A stretch of DNA of 64,000 nucleotides from Pseudomonas iridis (GCF_017980685.1 NZ_JACXXO010000007.1:186001-250000), one strand, 5' to 3'. Positions 10,923 to 22,383 are shown, numbered from the stretch's first letter. Program-made: numbers and translations. The notes: a model not told the origin generated them from the letters alone.

Positions 10923-11696
10923 ATGACCAGCACCGCCCAGCACAGTCAGGTTGTACAAAAGCAATTCGGTGAACAGGCCGCCGCCTACCTGAGCAGCGCC
11001 GTTCACGCGCAAGGTACCGAATTCGCACTGCTACAAGCTGAACTGGCAGGGCAGGGCGACGCCCGGTTGCTGGACCTGGGGTGTGGCGCCGGCCATGTGA
11101 GTTTTCACGTGGCGCCGCTGGTCAGGGAAGTGGTCGCCTATGACCTGTCGCAGCAGATGCTCGACGTCGTGGCGGCTGCTGCCGTCGATCGTGGCATGAG
11201 CAATATCGCCACGGTCAACGGGGCCGCCGAGCGTCTGCCGTTTGCCGATGGCGAATTCGATTTCGTGTTCAGCCGTTATTCGGCGCATCACTGGAGCGAT
11301 CTCGGTGTGGCCCTGCGAGAAGTACGCCGGGTGCTGAAGCCGGGTGGTGTGGCGGCGTTCGTCGATGTGTTGTCGCCGGGCAGCCCGTTGTTCGACACTT
11401 ACCTGCAAAGCGTCGAAGTGCTGCGCGACACCAGCCATGTGCGCGATTATTCTGCCGGCGAGTGGTTGCGGCAGGTCAGCGAGGCGGGTTTGCATACGCG
11501 TAGCACTGCGCGGCAACGTCTGCGTCTGGAGTACAGCAGTTGGGTCGAGCGCATGCGCACACCTGAAGTGATGCGCGCCGCGATCCGCCAGTTGCAGCAG
11601 TCGATGGGCAACGAAGTGCGCGAATATTTCGAGATCGAAGCCGATGGCTCGTTCAGTACAGATGTGATCGTACTCTGGGCTGAAAAACAGTTTTAG
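10923..11696 (+). CDS. class I SAM-dependent methyltransferase (UbiE/MenG-like)
   Basis: A 257-residue cytoplasmic methyltransferase. The AdoMet motif I is LLDLGCGAGHVSFHVA near residue 45; the post-I acidic residue is in VVAYDLSQQML; motif IV-like sequence is EFDFVFSRYSAHHW. The ATG at 10923 has AAGGA upstream; the frame is open further 5' into the REP sequence, which is not coding. It lies between leuD and leuB, as in other pseudomonads, but its substrate is unknown and nothing ties it to leucine synthesis. Confidence 0.85.
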   Translation: MTSTAQHSQVVQKQFGEQAAAYLSSAVHAQGTEFALLQAELAGQGDARLLDLGCGAGHVSFHVAPLVREVVAYDLSQQMLDVVAAAAVDRGMSNIATVNGAAERLPFADGEFDFVFSRYSAHHWSDLGVALREVRRVLKPGGVAAFVDVLSPGSPLFDTYLQSVEVLRDTSHVRDYSAGEWLRQVSEAGLHTRSTARQRLRLEYSSWVERMRTPEVMRAAIRQLQQSMGNEVREYFEIEADGSFSTDVIVLWAEKQF

Positions 11697-11759
11697 AACG
11701 ACAAGAATTTTTCCGGGCGCGTCCGTTGATGGCGCACCGACTGAAGACACGAGGAAAGC

Positions 11760-12842
11760 ATGAGCAAGCAGATTCTGATTCTCCCAGGCGACGGTATTGG
11801 TCCGGAAATCATGGCCGAAGCGGTCAAGGTGCTGGAATTGGCCAACGACAAGTACAGCCTGGGTTTCGAGCTGAGCCATGACGTGATCGGTGGCGCGGCC
11901 ATCGACAAGCACGGCGTGCCACTGGCCGACGAAACCCTCGACCGTGCCCGCGCTGCCGATGCAGTGCTGCTTGGCGCTGTCGGTGGCCCGAAATGGGACA
12001 CCATCGAGCGTGACATCCGCCCTGAGCGCGGTCTGCTGAAAATCCGTGCGCAACTGGGCCTGTTCGGCAATCTGCGTCCGGCGATCCTGTACCCGCAACT
12101 GGCCGATGCTTCGAGCCTGAAGCCGGAAATCGTTGCCGGCCTGGACATCCTGATCGTCCGCGAGCTGACCGGCGGTATCTACTTCGGCGCGCCGCGCGGC
12201 ACTCGTACGCTGGAAAACGGCGAGCGTCAGGCCTATGACACCCTGCCATACAGCGAAAGCGAGATCCGCCGCATCGCCCGCGTCGGTTTCGACATGGCCA
12301 TGGTGCGTGGCAAGAAGCTGTGCTCGGTGGACAAGGCCAACGTGCTGGCTTCCAGCCAACTGTGGCGTGAAGTGGTCGAGCAGGTTGCTAAAGATTATCC
12401 AGAAGTCGAACTGAGCCATATGTACGTCGACAACGCCGCCATGCAACTGGTGCGCGCACCGAAGCAGTTCGACGTGATCGTCACCGACAACCTGTTCGGC
12501 GACATCCTCTCCGACGAAGCTTCGATGCTTACCGGTTCCATCGGCATGCTGCCGTCGGCCTCGCTCGACTCCAACAACAAGGGCATGTACGAGCCTTGCC
12601 ACGGTTCGGCGCCGGACATTGCCGGCAAGGGCATTGCCAACCCGTTGGCGACCATTTTGTCGGTGTCGATGATGCTGCGTTATAGCTTCAATCTGCATGA
12701 CGCGGCCGATGCCATCGAGAAAGCTGTCAGCGTGGTTCTGGATCAGGGCCTGCGCACCGGTGATATCCATTCGGCCGGTTGCACCAAAGTCGGTACGCAG
12801 GAAATGGGCGACGCAGTAGTCGCCGCGCTGCGGAATCTGTAA
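11760..12842 (+). CDS. leuB: 3-isopropylmalate dehydrogenase
   Basis: LeuB oxidatively decarboxylates 3-isopropylmalate to 2-oxoisocaproate with NAD+. The 360-residue product has the family start [17 protein letters not shown], the Arg-rich substrate loop, and the metal/NAD-binding regions [13 protein letters not shown] and [16 protein letters not shown]. The ribosome site GAGGAAAG lies just before the ATG. The asd gene follows 66 bases downstream, placing leucine and aspartate-family genes together. Confidence 0.98.
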   Translation: MSKQILILPGDGIGPEIMAEAVKVLELANDKYSLGFELSHDVIGGAAIDKHGVPLADETLDRARAADAVLLGAVGGPKWDTIERDIRPERGLLKIRAQLGLFGNLRPAILYPQLADASSLKPEIVAGLDILIVRELTGGIYFGAPRGTRTLENGERQAYDTLPYSESEIRRIARVGFDMAMVRGKKLCSVDKANVLASSQLWREVVEQVAKDYPEVELSHMYVDNAAMQLVRAPKQFDVIVTDNLFGDILSDEASMLTGSIGMLPSASLDSNNKGMYEPCHGSAPDIAGKGIANPLATILSVSMMLRYSFNLHDAADAIEKAVSVVLDQGLRTGDIHSAGCTKVGTQEMGDAVVAALRNL

Positions 12843-12908
12843 TCTCTCGGGCCCGCTGCGAAATTCAATACAAAGCAGCGGCCCACTTTTCAAGAAGGTG
12901 TAGTTGCG

Positions 12909-14021
12909 ATGAAACGTGTAGGTCTGATCGGTTGGCGCGGTATGGTCGGTTCCGTGCTCATGCAGCGGATGCTGGAAGAGCAGGATTTCGATCTTATCGA
13001 GCCGGTGTTTTTCACCACTTCCAATGTCGGTGGCCAAGGCCCGTCCGTGGGCAAGGACATTGCTCCGCTCAAGGACGCTTACAGCATTGAAGAGCTGAAG
13101 ACCCTCGACGTGATCCTGACCTGCCAGGGCGGCGACTACACCAGCGAAGTGTTCCCCAAGCTGCGCGAAGCCGGCTGGCAGGGTTACTGGATCGACGCGG
13201 CTTCCAGCCTGCGCATGAACGATGACGCGGTCATCATTCTTGATCCGGTCAACCGCAAGGTCATCGACCAGCAACTGGATGCGGGCACCAAGAACTACAT
13301 CGGCGGCAACTGCACCGTCAGCCTGATGCTGATGGGCCTCGGTGGTCTGTTCGAGGCCGGGCTGGTCGAGTGGATGAGCGCCATGACGTATCAGGCGGCC
13401 TCCGGTGCCGGCGCGCAGAACATGCGTGAGCTGATCAAGCAAATGGGCGCGACCCACGCCGCTGTTGCCGAGCAACTGGCCGATCCTGCCAGCGCGATCC
13501 TCGACATCGACCGTCGTGTAGCCGATGCCATGCGCAGCGAAGCCTACCCGACCGAAAACTTCGGCGTACCGTTGGCCGGCAGCCTGATCCCATGGATCGA
13601 CAAGGAACTGCCGAACGGCCAGAGCCGCGAAGAGTGGAAAGCCCAGGCCGAGACCAACAAGATTCTCGGTCGCTTCAAGAGCCCGATCCCGGTCGACGGC
13701 ATCTGCGTGCGCATCGGCGCCATGCGTTGCCACAGCCAGGCGCTGACCATCAAGCTGAACAAAGACGTCCCGATCGCCGACATCGAAGGGCTGATCAGCC
13801 AGCACAACCCTTGGGTCAAACTGGTACCAAATCAGCGCGAGATCAGCATGCAGGAGCTGAGCCCGACCAAGGTCACCGGCACCCTGAATGTTCCGGTCGG
13901 TCGTCTGCGCAAGCTGAACATGGGCACCCAGTATCTGGGCGCCTTCACCGTCGGCGACCAGCTGCTGTGGGGCGCGGCCGAACCGCTGCGTCGCATGCTG
14001 CGGATTTTGCTTGAGCGTTGA
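12909..14021 (+). CDS. asd: aspartate-semialdehyde dehydrogenase
   Basis: Asd reduces aspartyl phosphate to aspartate semialdehyde for diaminopimelate, Lys, Met and Thr. The 370-residue protein has the NADP-binding start [14 protein letters not shown] and the active-site cysteine in GGNCTVSL at residue 135, the position used by the E. coli enzyme. The AAGAAGG ribosome site precedes the ATG. A strong terminator follows. Because peptidoglycan needs diaminopimelate, the gene is expected to be essential. Confidence 0.98.
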   Translation: MKRVGLIGWRGMVGSVLMQRMLEEQDFDLIEPVFFTTSNVGGQGPSVGKDIAPLKDAYSIEELKTLDVILTCQGGDYTSEVFPKLREAGWQGYWIDAASSLRMNDDAVIILDPVNRKVIDQQLDAGTKNYIGGNCTVSLMLMGLGGLFEAGLVEWMSAMTYQAASGAGAQNMRELIKQMGATHAAVAEQLADPASAILDIDRRVADAMRSEAYPTENFGVPLAGSLIPWIDKELPNGQSREEWKAQAETNKILGRFKSPIPVDGICVRIGAMRCHSQALTIKLNKDVPIADIEGLISQHNPWVKLVPNQREISMQELSPTKVTGTLNVPVGRLRKLNMGTQYLGAFTVGDQLLWGAAEPLRRMLRILLER

Positions 14022-14040
14022 TCGTTTGAAGCAATGAACA

Positions 14041-14071
14041 ACCCGCGCCTTGCGAGAGGCGCGGGTTTTTT
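14041..14071 (+). terminator. rho-independent terminator after asd
   Basis: Stem ACCCGCGCCT/AGGCGCGGGT with loop TGCGAG-type bases, followed by a run of six T, 20 bases after the asd stop. Confidence 0.9.
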
Positions 14072-14098
14072 ATGCCTGAAATTTCTTGAGTGTCAGGT

Positions 14099-14205
14099 CT
14101 GGCCTCATCGCTGGCAAGCCAGCTCCCACAGGTTTCAGGTATGTACAAAACATCTGTGTCCCACACAGCCCCCTGTGGGAGCTGGCTTGCCAGCGATGAG
14201 GCCAG
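14099..14205. repeat. inverted pair of REP elements (34-bp perfect arms)
   Basis: Arms 14099-14132 and 14172-14205 are exact reverse complements over 34 bases, with a 39-base spacer. Each arm also contains the small palindrome CTGGCAAGCCAG. The core is that of the REP repeats at 10853 and 18255. Confidence 0.9.
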
Positions 14206-14294
14206 AACAGACACTGCAAATCCCCGGCAGAAATTGCCTGTGCGCCAGTCACCCGGTAAAGTGCCGCTCCCCCCGTTTCGCCAGAGGCCGCACC

Positions 14295-15305
14295 ATGACC
14301 CAGACCCTTGATATTGCCGTGATCGGCGCCACCGGTACTGTCGGCGAAACCCTCGTACAGATTCTTGAAGAGCGTAATTTCCCGATCGGCAACCTGCACC
14401 TGCTGGCCAGCAGCGAATCCGCCGGCAGCTCGGTGCTGTTCCGTAACAAGAACGTGCGCGTGCGTGAGGTCGACGAATTCGATTTCAGCAAGGTCAAACT
14501 GGTGTTCTTCGCCGCCGGTCCAGCCATCACCCTGAGCTACGCCGCCCGCGCCCACGCCGCCGGTTGCTCGCTGATCGACCTGTCCGGCGCCTTGCCGGCC
14601 GATCAGGCGCCGCAAGTGGTGCCGGAAGCCAATGCTGATGTGCTCGCCGGTTTGAAAGCGCCATTCCAGGTCAGCAGTCCGAGCCCGTCGGCGACTGCGC
14701 TTGCCGTGGTGCTCGCGCCGTTGCTCGATCTGATCGATCTGCAATACGTCAACGTCACCGCCAATCTGGCCGTTTCCGCCCAGGGGCGTGAAGCCGTCGC
14801 CGAGCTGGCACGTCAGACCGCCGAGCTGCTGAACATGCGCCCGTTGGAGCCCAAGTTTTTTGATCGGCAGATGGCGTTCAACCTGCTGGCCCAGGTCGGC
14901 ACGCCTGACGCGCAGGGCCATACGCTGCTGGAAAAACGCCTGGTGCGTGAGTTGCGTCAGGTGCTGGCACAGCCTTTATTGAAGATTTCCGCAAGTTGCG
15001 TTCAAGCCCCGGTATTTTTTGGCGATAGCCTTAGCGTGACTTTGCAGTCAGCGCAGGCCGTCGACCTGAAAAAGGTCAATGCTGCGCTGGAAGCTGCGTC
15101 GGGCATTGAACTGGTCGATGCGGGTGATTACCCGACGGCAGTCGGAGACGCGGTGGGTCAGGACGTGGTCTATGTCGGTCGTGTTCGCAGTGGTGTCGAT
15201 GACCCGGCGGAACTTAATCTGTGGCTGACGTCAGATAACGTGCGCAAAGGCGCAGCACTCAATGCTGTGCAGGTTGCCGAGTTGTTGATAAAAGACCTGC
15301 TGTAA
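14295..15305 (+). CDS. Usg-like Asp-semialdehyde dehydrogenase paralogue, no catalytic Cys
   Basis: This 336-residue protein has the Asd/Usg fold signature: dinucleotide motif IAVIGATGTVGETLVQILE at the N-terminus, then FFAAGPAITLSYA and LIDLSGALP. Where active enzymes have N-P-N-C, it reads SSPSPSATAL near residue 134, so the catalytic cysteine is absent. It is therefore probably not an active dehydrogenase; E. coli Usg is a comparable paralogue of unknown role. The ATG at 14295 (MTQTLDIAVIG) is chosen; the open frame extends upstream only through REP DNA. It lies between asd and fimV, as in P. aeruginosa. Confidence 0.88.
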   Translation: MTQTLDIAVIGATGTVGETLVQILEERNFPIGNLHLLASSESAGSSVLFRNKNVRVREVDEFDFSKVKLVFFAAGPAITLSYAARAHAAGCSLIDLSGALPADQAPQVVPEANADVLAGLKAPFQVSSPSPSATALAVVLAPLLDLIDLQYVNVTANLAVSAQGREAVAELARQTAELLNMRPLEPKFFDRQMAFNLLAQVGTPDAQGHTLLEKRLVRELRQVLAQPLLKISASCVQAPVFFGDSLSVTLQSAQAVDLKKVNAALEAASGIELVDAGDYPTAVGDAVGQDVVYVGRVRSGVDDPAELNLWLTSDNVRKGAALNAVQVAELLIKDLL

Positions 15306-15514
15306 AAGATACTTGGCAACAATTTGTCGACTGATTCTAGCTGGGCGCTATGCTTGGCCGAAGCAGTTGATAACGTGTCACCCTCCGGGACTTTCCGGGG
15401 CATCAAAGAAATGATCGCGCGCGGCAGTCTGTCGTCGTCGCGCGCAATGCCTTACGGCAGCGGTATTCAACATCTTCTCGCTGGCCGAGGAACGTTCAAA
15501 CAAAGGATGAGGCT

Positions 15515-18172
15515 ATGGTTCAAGTTCGCAAACTGGTGTTAGCAATAGCGGCCGCCTCGGCGCTGTCCTCCGGTATGGCGCATGCCCTCGGGCTCGGGGA
15601 GCTGACCCTGAAGTCGACCCTGAACCAGCCGCTGGTGGCTGAAATCGAGCTGCTCGACGTCAAGGATCTCACCGCTGCCGAAGTGGTGCCGAGCCTGGCT
15701 TCGCCGGAAGACTTCGCCAAGGCCGGCGTCGACCGCCAGGCCTTCCTCAATGATCTGACGTTCACCCCCGTACTCAACGCCGGCGGCAAAAGCGTGCTGC
15801 GCGTGACCTCGAGCAAGCCACTGTCGGAACCGATGGTGAAATTCCTCGTCCAGGTGATGTGGCCAAATGGCCGCTTGTTGCGCGATTACAGCGTACTGCT
15901 GGATCCGTCGAAGTTTTCGCCGCAGACCGCTGACGCCGCCGCGCAACCGGCGCCGTCGCAAACCATCACTGCACCGACCACCGGCGCCACTCACCCGACG
16001 CAATACACCACCACCCCGCGCGACACCCTGTGGGAAATCGCGGCGAAGGCCCGTAACGGCGGTTCGGTGCAGCAGACCATGCTGGCCATTCAGGCGTTGA
16101 ACCCGGATGCGTTTATCGGCGGCAACATCAACCGCCTGAAAGTCGGCCAGGTCCTGCGTCTTCCGGATTCGGTGCAAAGCACTGCGCTGCCACAGTCGGC
16201 GGCCATCGCTGAAGTCGCAGCACAAAACGAAGCCTGGCGTCAGGGTCGTCGTTATGTGGCCAAACCTGGCACCGGTCAGCAGCAACTCGATGCGACCAAC
16301 CGTGGTCGCGGCAATGCGGGCGCTGCGCCTGACGCGCAAGACAACCTGAGCCTGGTTTCTGCTGAAAGCGCCAAGGCGCGCGGCAAAGGCCCTGCGGGCG
16401 ACGCCAAGGCCCTGAGCGACAAGCTCGCGGTCACTCAGGAAAACCTCGACACGACCCTTCGTGACAACGAGGAACTGAAAAGCCGCATGACCGATCTGCA
16501 AAGTCAGTTGGACAAGCTGCAACGTCTGATCGAGTTGAAGAACAATCAATTGGCGAAGATGCAGGCCGAAGGGGCGGGCGCTGCTCCAGACGCTAATCCG
16601 GCGGTGCCTGCGATCACTGCCGAGTTGGCCGCCACACCGCCAGCGACACCGGCAGAAGCAGCTCCGACACCAGAGTCCGCCATTGCACCGCCGGCCGAGA
16701 CGCCAGTTGAGCCAGTGGTCGAGCCGGTGGTCGAAACTACACCTGTCGCTGATGACGAAAAAACCTTCAACGAACTGCTGACCAATCCGATCTTGCTGGG
16801 TCTGGTCGGTGGCGGTGCCGTGGTCTTGCTGTTGTTGCTGTTGCTGCTGGCCCGTCGCCGCAAAGCCCAGCAGGAAGCCGAGAAGCATGTGCGCATGGCT
16901 CGCGCCCTGGCTGAGGAGCAAGAGTTCTCCGCCGAGCACGATCTGCCCGAAAGCAGCTTCGAAGGTCTGGAAACCCCGGCCGCGAGCGTCAAACTCAACA
17001 CTCCGGCTCCTGCTCCGGCACCAACGCCTGCGCCAGTAGTCGCCCCGATTGTGGCGCCAATCGTCATGGCCGAGCCAATCGCTGCGCCGCTGGTTGCCCC
17101 GGCAGGCGAGCGCTCCGATGACGTCCTCGACAAGGCTCAATCGCACATCAACGCCGGTCGTCTGAATCAGGCTGCTGCGTTGCTGGAAGAGGGCATCAGC
17201 CTTGAGCCGCAGCGCAGTGATCTGCGTCTGAAGCTGATGGAAGTCTATGGTCAGCAGGGTGATCGCGATGCTTTCGTAGGCCAGGAGCGTCAGTTGGTGG
17301 CCAATGGCGACAACTTCGCCAAGGTCGAAGAGCTGAAAAGCCGTTTCCCGGCCATGGCAGTAGCGGTTGCCGGTGGTTTGGCCGCCGCCGCCATTGCAGC
17401 CGAGCTGGACGCCCAGTACGTCAAGGAATTGCTGCTGGATGAGCCCGAAACGCCTGAGCCGTCGCCAGCAACGGACGATCTGGACAGCGCGTTCGACCTG
17501 AGTCTGGACGATCTCGACAACATCACTCCGGTGGAGCCAGCGCCAGTCGTTGAGCCCGAAGCGCCTGTCGAACTGGACGAGTTCCCGTCGGACGACGATC
17601 TGAGCTTTGAATCGGTGCTGCAACAGCAGACCGACATCAAAGAGAATCTGGATGATCTGTCGGATTTCGACCTGGATCTGGACCTTGGCGCTGAGCCGGC
17701 TCCTGTTCCCGCACCGTTGGCCGATGATGACTTCCTGCTGGATCTGGATGACGGCGTGAAGGACTTGCCGCCGGTAGAGCCACCGGTCGTCGCCGATGTG
17801 CCGCAGGATGATCTGGAGCTGCCGGCCGATTTCGACCTGTCGTTGTCTGACGAGATGGACACCAACCCGGCGGGCGAGCCTGATGCATTTGCCGCCGAGC
17901 TGGATGACGTCAACGCCGAGCTGGATCGCCTGTCGCAGAGCATCGCCGAGCCGACGTTCACCGAGGCCGATGCGGCGCTGGGTGATGATTTGGGTGAAGA
18001 CGATTTCGACTTCCTCGCGGGCACCGACGAAGCAGCCACCAAACTTGATCTGGCCCAGGCCTACATCGACATGGGTGACAGCGACGGCGCGCGCGACATC
18101 CTCAATGAAGTGTTGACCGAGGGTGACGAGAAGCAGCGCGGCGAAGCCAAGGACATGCTCTCGAGCCTTTAA
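15515..18172 (+). CDS. fimV: FimV, polar hub / type IV pilus assembly protein
   Basis: An 885-residue inner-membrane protein. A signal peptide (MVQVRKLVLAIAAASALSSG) leads to a periplasmic FimV N-terminal domain. A LysM peptidoglycan-binding module lies near residues 165-225 (TPRDTLWEIAAKA), a coiled coil near 305-350, then a Pro/Ala-rich stretch. One membrane helix (GGGAVVLLLLLLLLARRRK) sits near residue 435. The cytoplasmic part is very acidic, with TPR-like segments and the conserved C-terminal domain ending DMLSSL. FimV organises the cell pole, supporting type IV pili and twitching. The ribosome site AAAGGATGAGG precedes the ATG. A terminator follows. Confidence 0.95.
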   Translation: MVQVRKLVLAIAAASALSSGMAHALGLGELTLKSTLNQPLVAEIELLDVKDLTAAEVVPSLASPEDFAKAGVDRQAFLNDLTFTPVLNAGGKSVLRVTSSKPLSEPMVKFLVQVMWPNGRLLRDYSVLLDPSKFSPQTADAAAQPAPSQTITAPTTGATHPTQYTTTPRDTLWEIAAKARNGGSVQQTMLAIQALNPDAFIGGNINRLKVGQVLRLPDSVQSTALPQSAAIAEVAAQNEAWRQGRRYVAKPGTGQQQLDATNRGRGNAGAAPDAQDNLSLVSAESAKARGKGPAGDAKALSDKLAVTQENLDTTLRDNEELKSRMTDLQSQLDKLQRLIELKNNQLAKMQAEGAGAAPDANPAVPAITAELAATPPATPAEAAPTPESAIAPPAETPVEPVVEPVVETTPVADDEKTFNELLTNPILLGLVGGGAVVLLLLLLLLARRRKAQQEAEKHVRMARALAEEQEFSAEHDLPESSFEGLETPAASVKLNTPAPAPAPTPAPVVAPIVAPIVMAEPIAAPLVAPAGERSDDVLDKAQSHINAGRLNQAAALLEEGISLEPQRSDLRLKLMEVYGQQGDRDAFVGQERQLVANGDNFAKVEELKSRFPAMAVAVAGGLAAAAIAAELDAQYVKELLLDEPETPEPSPATDDLDSAFDLSLDDLDNITPVEPAPVVEPEAPVELDEFPSDDDLSFESVLQQQTDIKENLDDLSDFDLDLDLGAEPAPVPAPLADDDFLLDLDDGVKDLPPVEPPVVADVPQDDLELPADFDLSLSDEMDTNPAGEPDAFAAELDDVNAELDRLSQSIAEPTFTEADAALGDDLGEDDFDFLAGTDEAATKLDLAQAYIDMGDSDGARDILNEVLTEGDEKQRGEAKDMLSSL

Positions 18173-18190
18173 TAAATCTGCGGTAAACAA

Positions 18191-18219
18191 AACGGCAGCC
18201 CGGTGAGGCTGCCGTTTTT
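18191..18219 (+). terminator. rho-independent terminator after fimV
   Basis: Stem CGGCAGCC/GGCTGCCG with loop CGGTGA, flanked by AAA and TTTTT, 20 bases after the fimV stop. Confidence 0.92.
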
Positions 18220-18254
18220 GTTTGGGGCGCAGTGTGTGTTGTTTTGGCTATTGT

Positions 18255-18327
18255 CATCGCTGGCAAGCCAGCTCCCACAGGTATTGTGTGCGCCGCAGAA
18301 ACTGTGGGAGCTGGCTTGCCAGCGATG
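18255..18327. repeat. inverted pair of REP elements (26-bp perfect arms)
   Basis: Arms 18255-18280 and 18302-18327 are exact reverse complements over 26 bases, with a 21-base spacer. Same family as 14099-14205. It lies between the fimV terminator and the truA promoter. Confidence 0.9.
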
Positions 18328-18354
18328 AGGCCCGATCAGGCGACAGAGATCTCT

Positions 18355-18383
18355 CTGGCATCCCCGGTCCACAGCCTTATAAT
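18355..18383 (+). promoter_or_regulatory. putative sigma-70 promoter of truA
   Basis: A perfect -10 hexamer TATAAT lies at 18378-18383, 17 bases after a 4/6 match to the -35 hexamer (CTGGCA, 18355-18360). Transcription would begin near 18390, which excludes upstream truA starts, including the in-frame ATG at 18382 that overlaps the -10 box. Confidence 0.6.
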
Positions 18384-18447
18384 GCCGGCCTTTGCAAAAA
18401 CAGCAGGCTGTCCCACCTTGGCAAACATAGATAACCCGATCGCCGAA

Positions 18448-19272
18448 ATGGCCCCCGACGGCTTTTACCGCGTTGCGCTGGGCGTTGAATACAAAGGCTC
18501 GCGCTACAGTGGCTGGCAGCGTCAGTTAACCGGAGTGGCGACGGTGCAGGAAGCGCTTGAAAAAGCCTTGTCGAAAGTCGCCAACGCGCCCGTTTCCTTG
18601 CAGTGCGCCGGGCGTACCGATGCGGGTGTGCATGCCTGCGGACAAGTGGTGCATTTCGACACGCAGGTCGACCGCTCGCTGAAGGCCTGGGTAATGGGCG
18701 CCAACATCAACCTGCCTCACGACATCAGTGTCAGTTGGGCGCGGGTGATGCCGGCGCATTTCCATGCGCGGTTCAAGGCCATCGCCCGGCGCTATCGTTA
18801 TGTGATCTACAACGATCAGATTCGCCCGGCCCATCTCAATGAAGAAATCACCTGGAATCACCGCCCGCTGGACGCAGAGCGCATGGCCGAAGCCGCGCAG
18901 TATCTGATTGGCACCCACGATTTCAGTGCGTTCCGTGCCGGCCAGTGCCAGGCGAAATCGCCGATCAAGAAGATGCATCACCTGCGCGTGACCCGTCACG
19001 GCAAGATGATCGTGCTCGACATCCGCGCCAACGCATTCCTGCACCACATGGTGCGCAACATCGCCGGCGTCCTGATGACCATCGGTGCTGGCGAGCGGCC
19101 GGTCGAGTGGATGAAGGAAGTGCTGGAAAGTCGCGAGCGCCGGTCTGGCGGCGTGACAGCGCATCCTTACGGCTTGTATCTGGTGCAAGTCGAGTACCAC
19201 GACGAATTTCCGCTGCCCGAGCGTTTTATCGGTCCTCATTTCCTTACGGGTTTCTCCGAACTTGACGGCTGA
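18448..19272 (+). CDS. truA: tRNA pseudouridine(38-40) synthase
   Basis: TruA makes pseudouridine at positions 38-40 of the tRNA anticodon arm. The catalytic aspartate is in [11 protein letters not shown] near residue 58; other family motifs are [16 protein letters not shown] and HHMVRNIAG. From the ATG at 18448 the product is 274 residues, close to E. coli TruA (270). The frame is open upstream, but that part is REP and promoter DNA, so the extension is unlikely to be translated. trpF follows 65 bases downstream. Confidence 0.95.
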   Translation: MAPDGFYRVALGVEYKGSRYSGWQRQLTGVATVQEALEKALSKVANAPVSLQCAGRTDAGVHACGQVVHFDTQVDRSLKAWVMGANINLPHDISVSWARVMPAHFHARFKAIARRYRYVIYNDQIRPAHLNEEITWNHRPLDAERMAEAAQYLIGTHDFSAFRAGQCQAKSPIKKMHHLRVTRHGKMIVLDIRANAFLHHMVRNIAGVLMTIGAGERPVEWMKEVLESRERRSGGVTAHPYGLYLVQVEYHDEFPLPERFIGPHFLTGFSELDG

Positions 19273-19337
19273 CGCCCTCGAGCGCTTTTGTTACCATCCG
19301 GGACTTTCCCGGATTCTGCCTCGGAGTTTTTCTCGAT

Positions 19338-19958
19338 ATGTCAGCCGTTCGCAGCAAGATCTGCGGCATTACCCGCATAGAAGATGCGCTGGCCGCCGTC
19401 GAAGCCGGGGCTGATGCGATCGGATTCGTGTTTTACGCCAAAAGTCCGCGCGCAGTATCGGTGCAGCAAGCGCGGGAAATCATCAGGGCCTTGCCGCCGT
19501 TTGTGACCACCGTGGGCCTGTTCGTCAATGCCAGCCGTTGCGAGTTGGGGGAAATCCTCGATGCCGTGCCGCTGGATCTGTTGCAGTTCCATGGCGACGA
19601 AACCGCCGAAGAGTGCGAAGGCTGGCATCGTCCTTATATCAAGGCGCTGCGGGTCAAGGCCGGCGATGACATTGCCGCGGCTGTCGATGCTTACCCAAGT
19701 GCCAGTGGCGTACTGCTCGATACCTACGTCGAAGGCGTGCCCGGCGGAACCGGCGAGGCGTTCGACTGGTCATTGATTCCGCAAGGTTTGAGCAAGCCGC
19801 TGATTCTGGCGGGTGGTTTGACCCCGGAAAACGTCGCAGGCGCCGTGGCTCGGGTAAAACCCTACGCAGTCGACGTCAGTGGTGGGGTCGAGGCAAGCAA
19901 AGGCATCAAGGATCACGCAAAAGTTCAGGCGTTCATCGGCGCCGTCAGGGGCATTTAG
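19338..19958 (+). CDS. trpF: phosphoribosylanthranilate isomerase
   Basis: TrpF catalyses the Amadori rearrangement of phosphoribosylanthranilate in tryptophan synthesis. The 206-residue TIM barrel has the catalytic cysteine in KICGITR (residue 9), LLQFHGDE in the middle, the general-acid Asp in LLDTY, and the phosphate-binding loop [10 protein letters not shown] with VDVSGGVE. The ribosome site TCGGAG precedes the ATG. As in other pseudomonads it is away from the rest of the trp genes and sits with truA and accD. Confidence 0.97.
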   Translation: MSAVRSKICGITRIEDALAAVEAGADAIGFVFYAKSPRAVSVQQAREIIRALPPFVTTVGLFVNASRCELGEILDAVPLDLLQFHGDETAEECEGWHRPYIKALRVKAGDDIAAAVDAYPSASGVLLDTYVEGVPGGTGEAFDWSLIPQGLSKPLILAGGLTPENVAGAVARVKPYAVDVSGGVEASKGIKDHAKVQAFIGAVRGI

Positions 19959-20158
19959 GCCTGTGCATGATGTGACGGCTGGCACACTGCCGCCGTCCAC
20001 AGCTTGGTAGAAAAGAGGCTGAGGGTTTTTGGGTTGTACGAAGGTCAGTTTTTCTGACCCGGCCATCCTTGATCATCGCCACACATGAATTTAGCTCAAG
20101 GGCATACACGGGGCTGCGAACCAGAGCGTTCGGGCCGCCGGTACTGGAGAAAGAAAGC

Positions 20159-21075
<917 letters not shown>

Positions 21076-21079
<4 letters not shown>

Positions 21080-22383
21080 CCGAGCGCACCCTTGGCGAGT
21101 GGCTCGCCTACCTTGAGCAGTTGCATCCGTCGGCCATCGACATGGGTCTGGAGCGTTCGCAACAGGTAGCGTCCCGCATGGGGCTGGGCCAGCCGGCGCC
21201 TCGGGTGATCACGGTCACCGGCACCAACGGCAAGGGTTCGACCTGCGCTTTCGTGGCTTCGTTGCTGCGGGCGCAGGGCCTGAGCGTTGGTGTCTACAAT
21301 TCTCCGCACCTGCTGCGTTACAACGAGCGGGTGCAGCTCAATGGCGTCGAAGCCACTGACGCACAGCTGTGCGAAGCCTTCGCTGCGGTCGAGGCCGGGC
21401 GCGGCGAAACTTCCCTGACTTACTTCGAAATGGGCACACTGGCGGCGTTCTGGCTGTTTCAGCAGGCCGGGCTCGATGCTGTGGTGCTGGAAGTCGGTCT
21501 GGGCGGGCGTCTGGATACGGTCAACGTGGTGGACGCCGATATCGCGCTGGTTACCAGCATTGGTGTCGATCATGCCGATTATCTGGGTGATACCCGCGAA
21601 TCCGTAGCCTTCGAGAAGGCCGGGATCTTCCGTCAGGGCAAGCCTGCGCTGTGCGGCGACCTCAATCCTCCGCAACCGTTGCTCGACAAGGCGCGCGAAC
21701 TGGCGTGCCCGTTCTCCTTGCGTGGACGCGATTTCGATCTCGGCATCACTGACCATAACTGGCAGTGGCGCGGTACCGATGCGCAGGGCCGGGTTGTCGA
21801 GCTGCATGATTTGCCGCTGCTCGATCTGCCGATGGAAAACGCCGCACTGGTGTTGCAGGCGTATCTGCTGCTCGGTTTGCCGTGGAGTGCACAGCAGATT
21901 GTGGCGGCCTTGCAGGCGACGCGTGTTGTCGGGCGTCTGGATCGCCGTTCCTTCGAGTGGAATGGCAAGCGCCTGAATCTGTTGCTGGATGTTGGCCATA
22001 ACCCGCACGCGGCGGAGTATCTGGCTCGCCGTCTGGCCTCGCGGCCACCGGTCGGCAAGCGTCTGGCGGTGTTTGGTTTGTTGGCGGACAAGGATCTGGA
22101 TGGTGTTGTCAGCGAGTTGAATGCTAGTGTCGAACACTGGGCAGTAGCGCCGCTGGATTCACCGCGTGCGCGCCCTGTTGCGCAATTGCAGGTGGCATTG
22201 CAGAACCTTGGCGCGTCGGTCACGTCTTACGACAGTGTTGCCGCCGCACTTGAAGGGCAGTGCGCCGTCGCAACCAGCGACGATGAGATTCTGTTGTTCG
22301 GATCATTTTATTGTGTCGCCGAGGCCCTTGAATGGTTGGCCCGGCACTCCACGGAGGAAGCGGCAAATGGCTTTGCTGGATAA
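21076..22383 (+). CDS. folC: bifunctional dihydrofolate / folylpolyglutamate synthase
   Basis: FolC adds glutamate to dihydropteroate and to folates. The 435-residue Mur-ligase-family protein has the P-loop [11 protein letters not shown] near residue 50, [14 protein letters not shown] (folate loop), [10 protein letters not shown], and [11 protein letters not shown] (metal/Mur motif). Its ATG overlaps the accD stop by four bases, so translation is coupled. Its last 17 bases overlap dedD. Confidence 0.97.

Noticed and set aside
11031..13805. A 924-codon open frame on the minus strand
   Set aside because: It is antisense to the methyltransferase, leuB and asd, has low-complexity composition, and reflects high G+C codon bias.
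15539..18190. An 883-codon minus-strand frame
   Set aside because: It lies opposite fimV, whose frame has a signal peptide, LysM and membrane helix; the minus product is compositionally odd with no motif.
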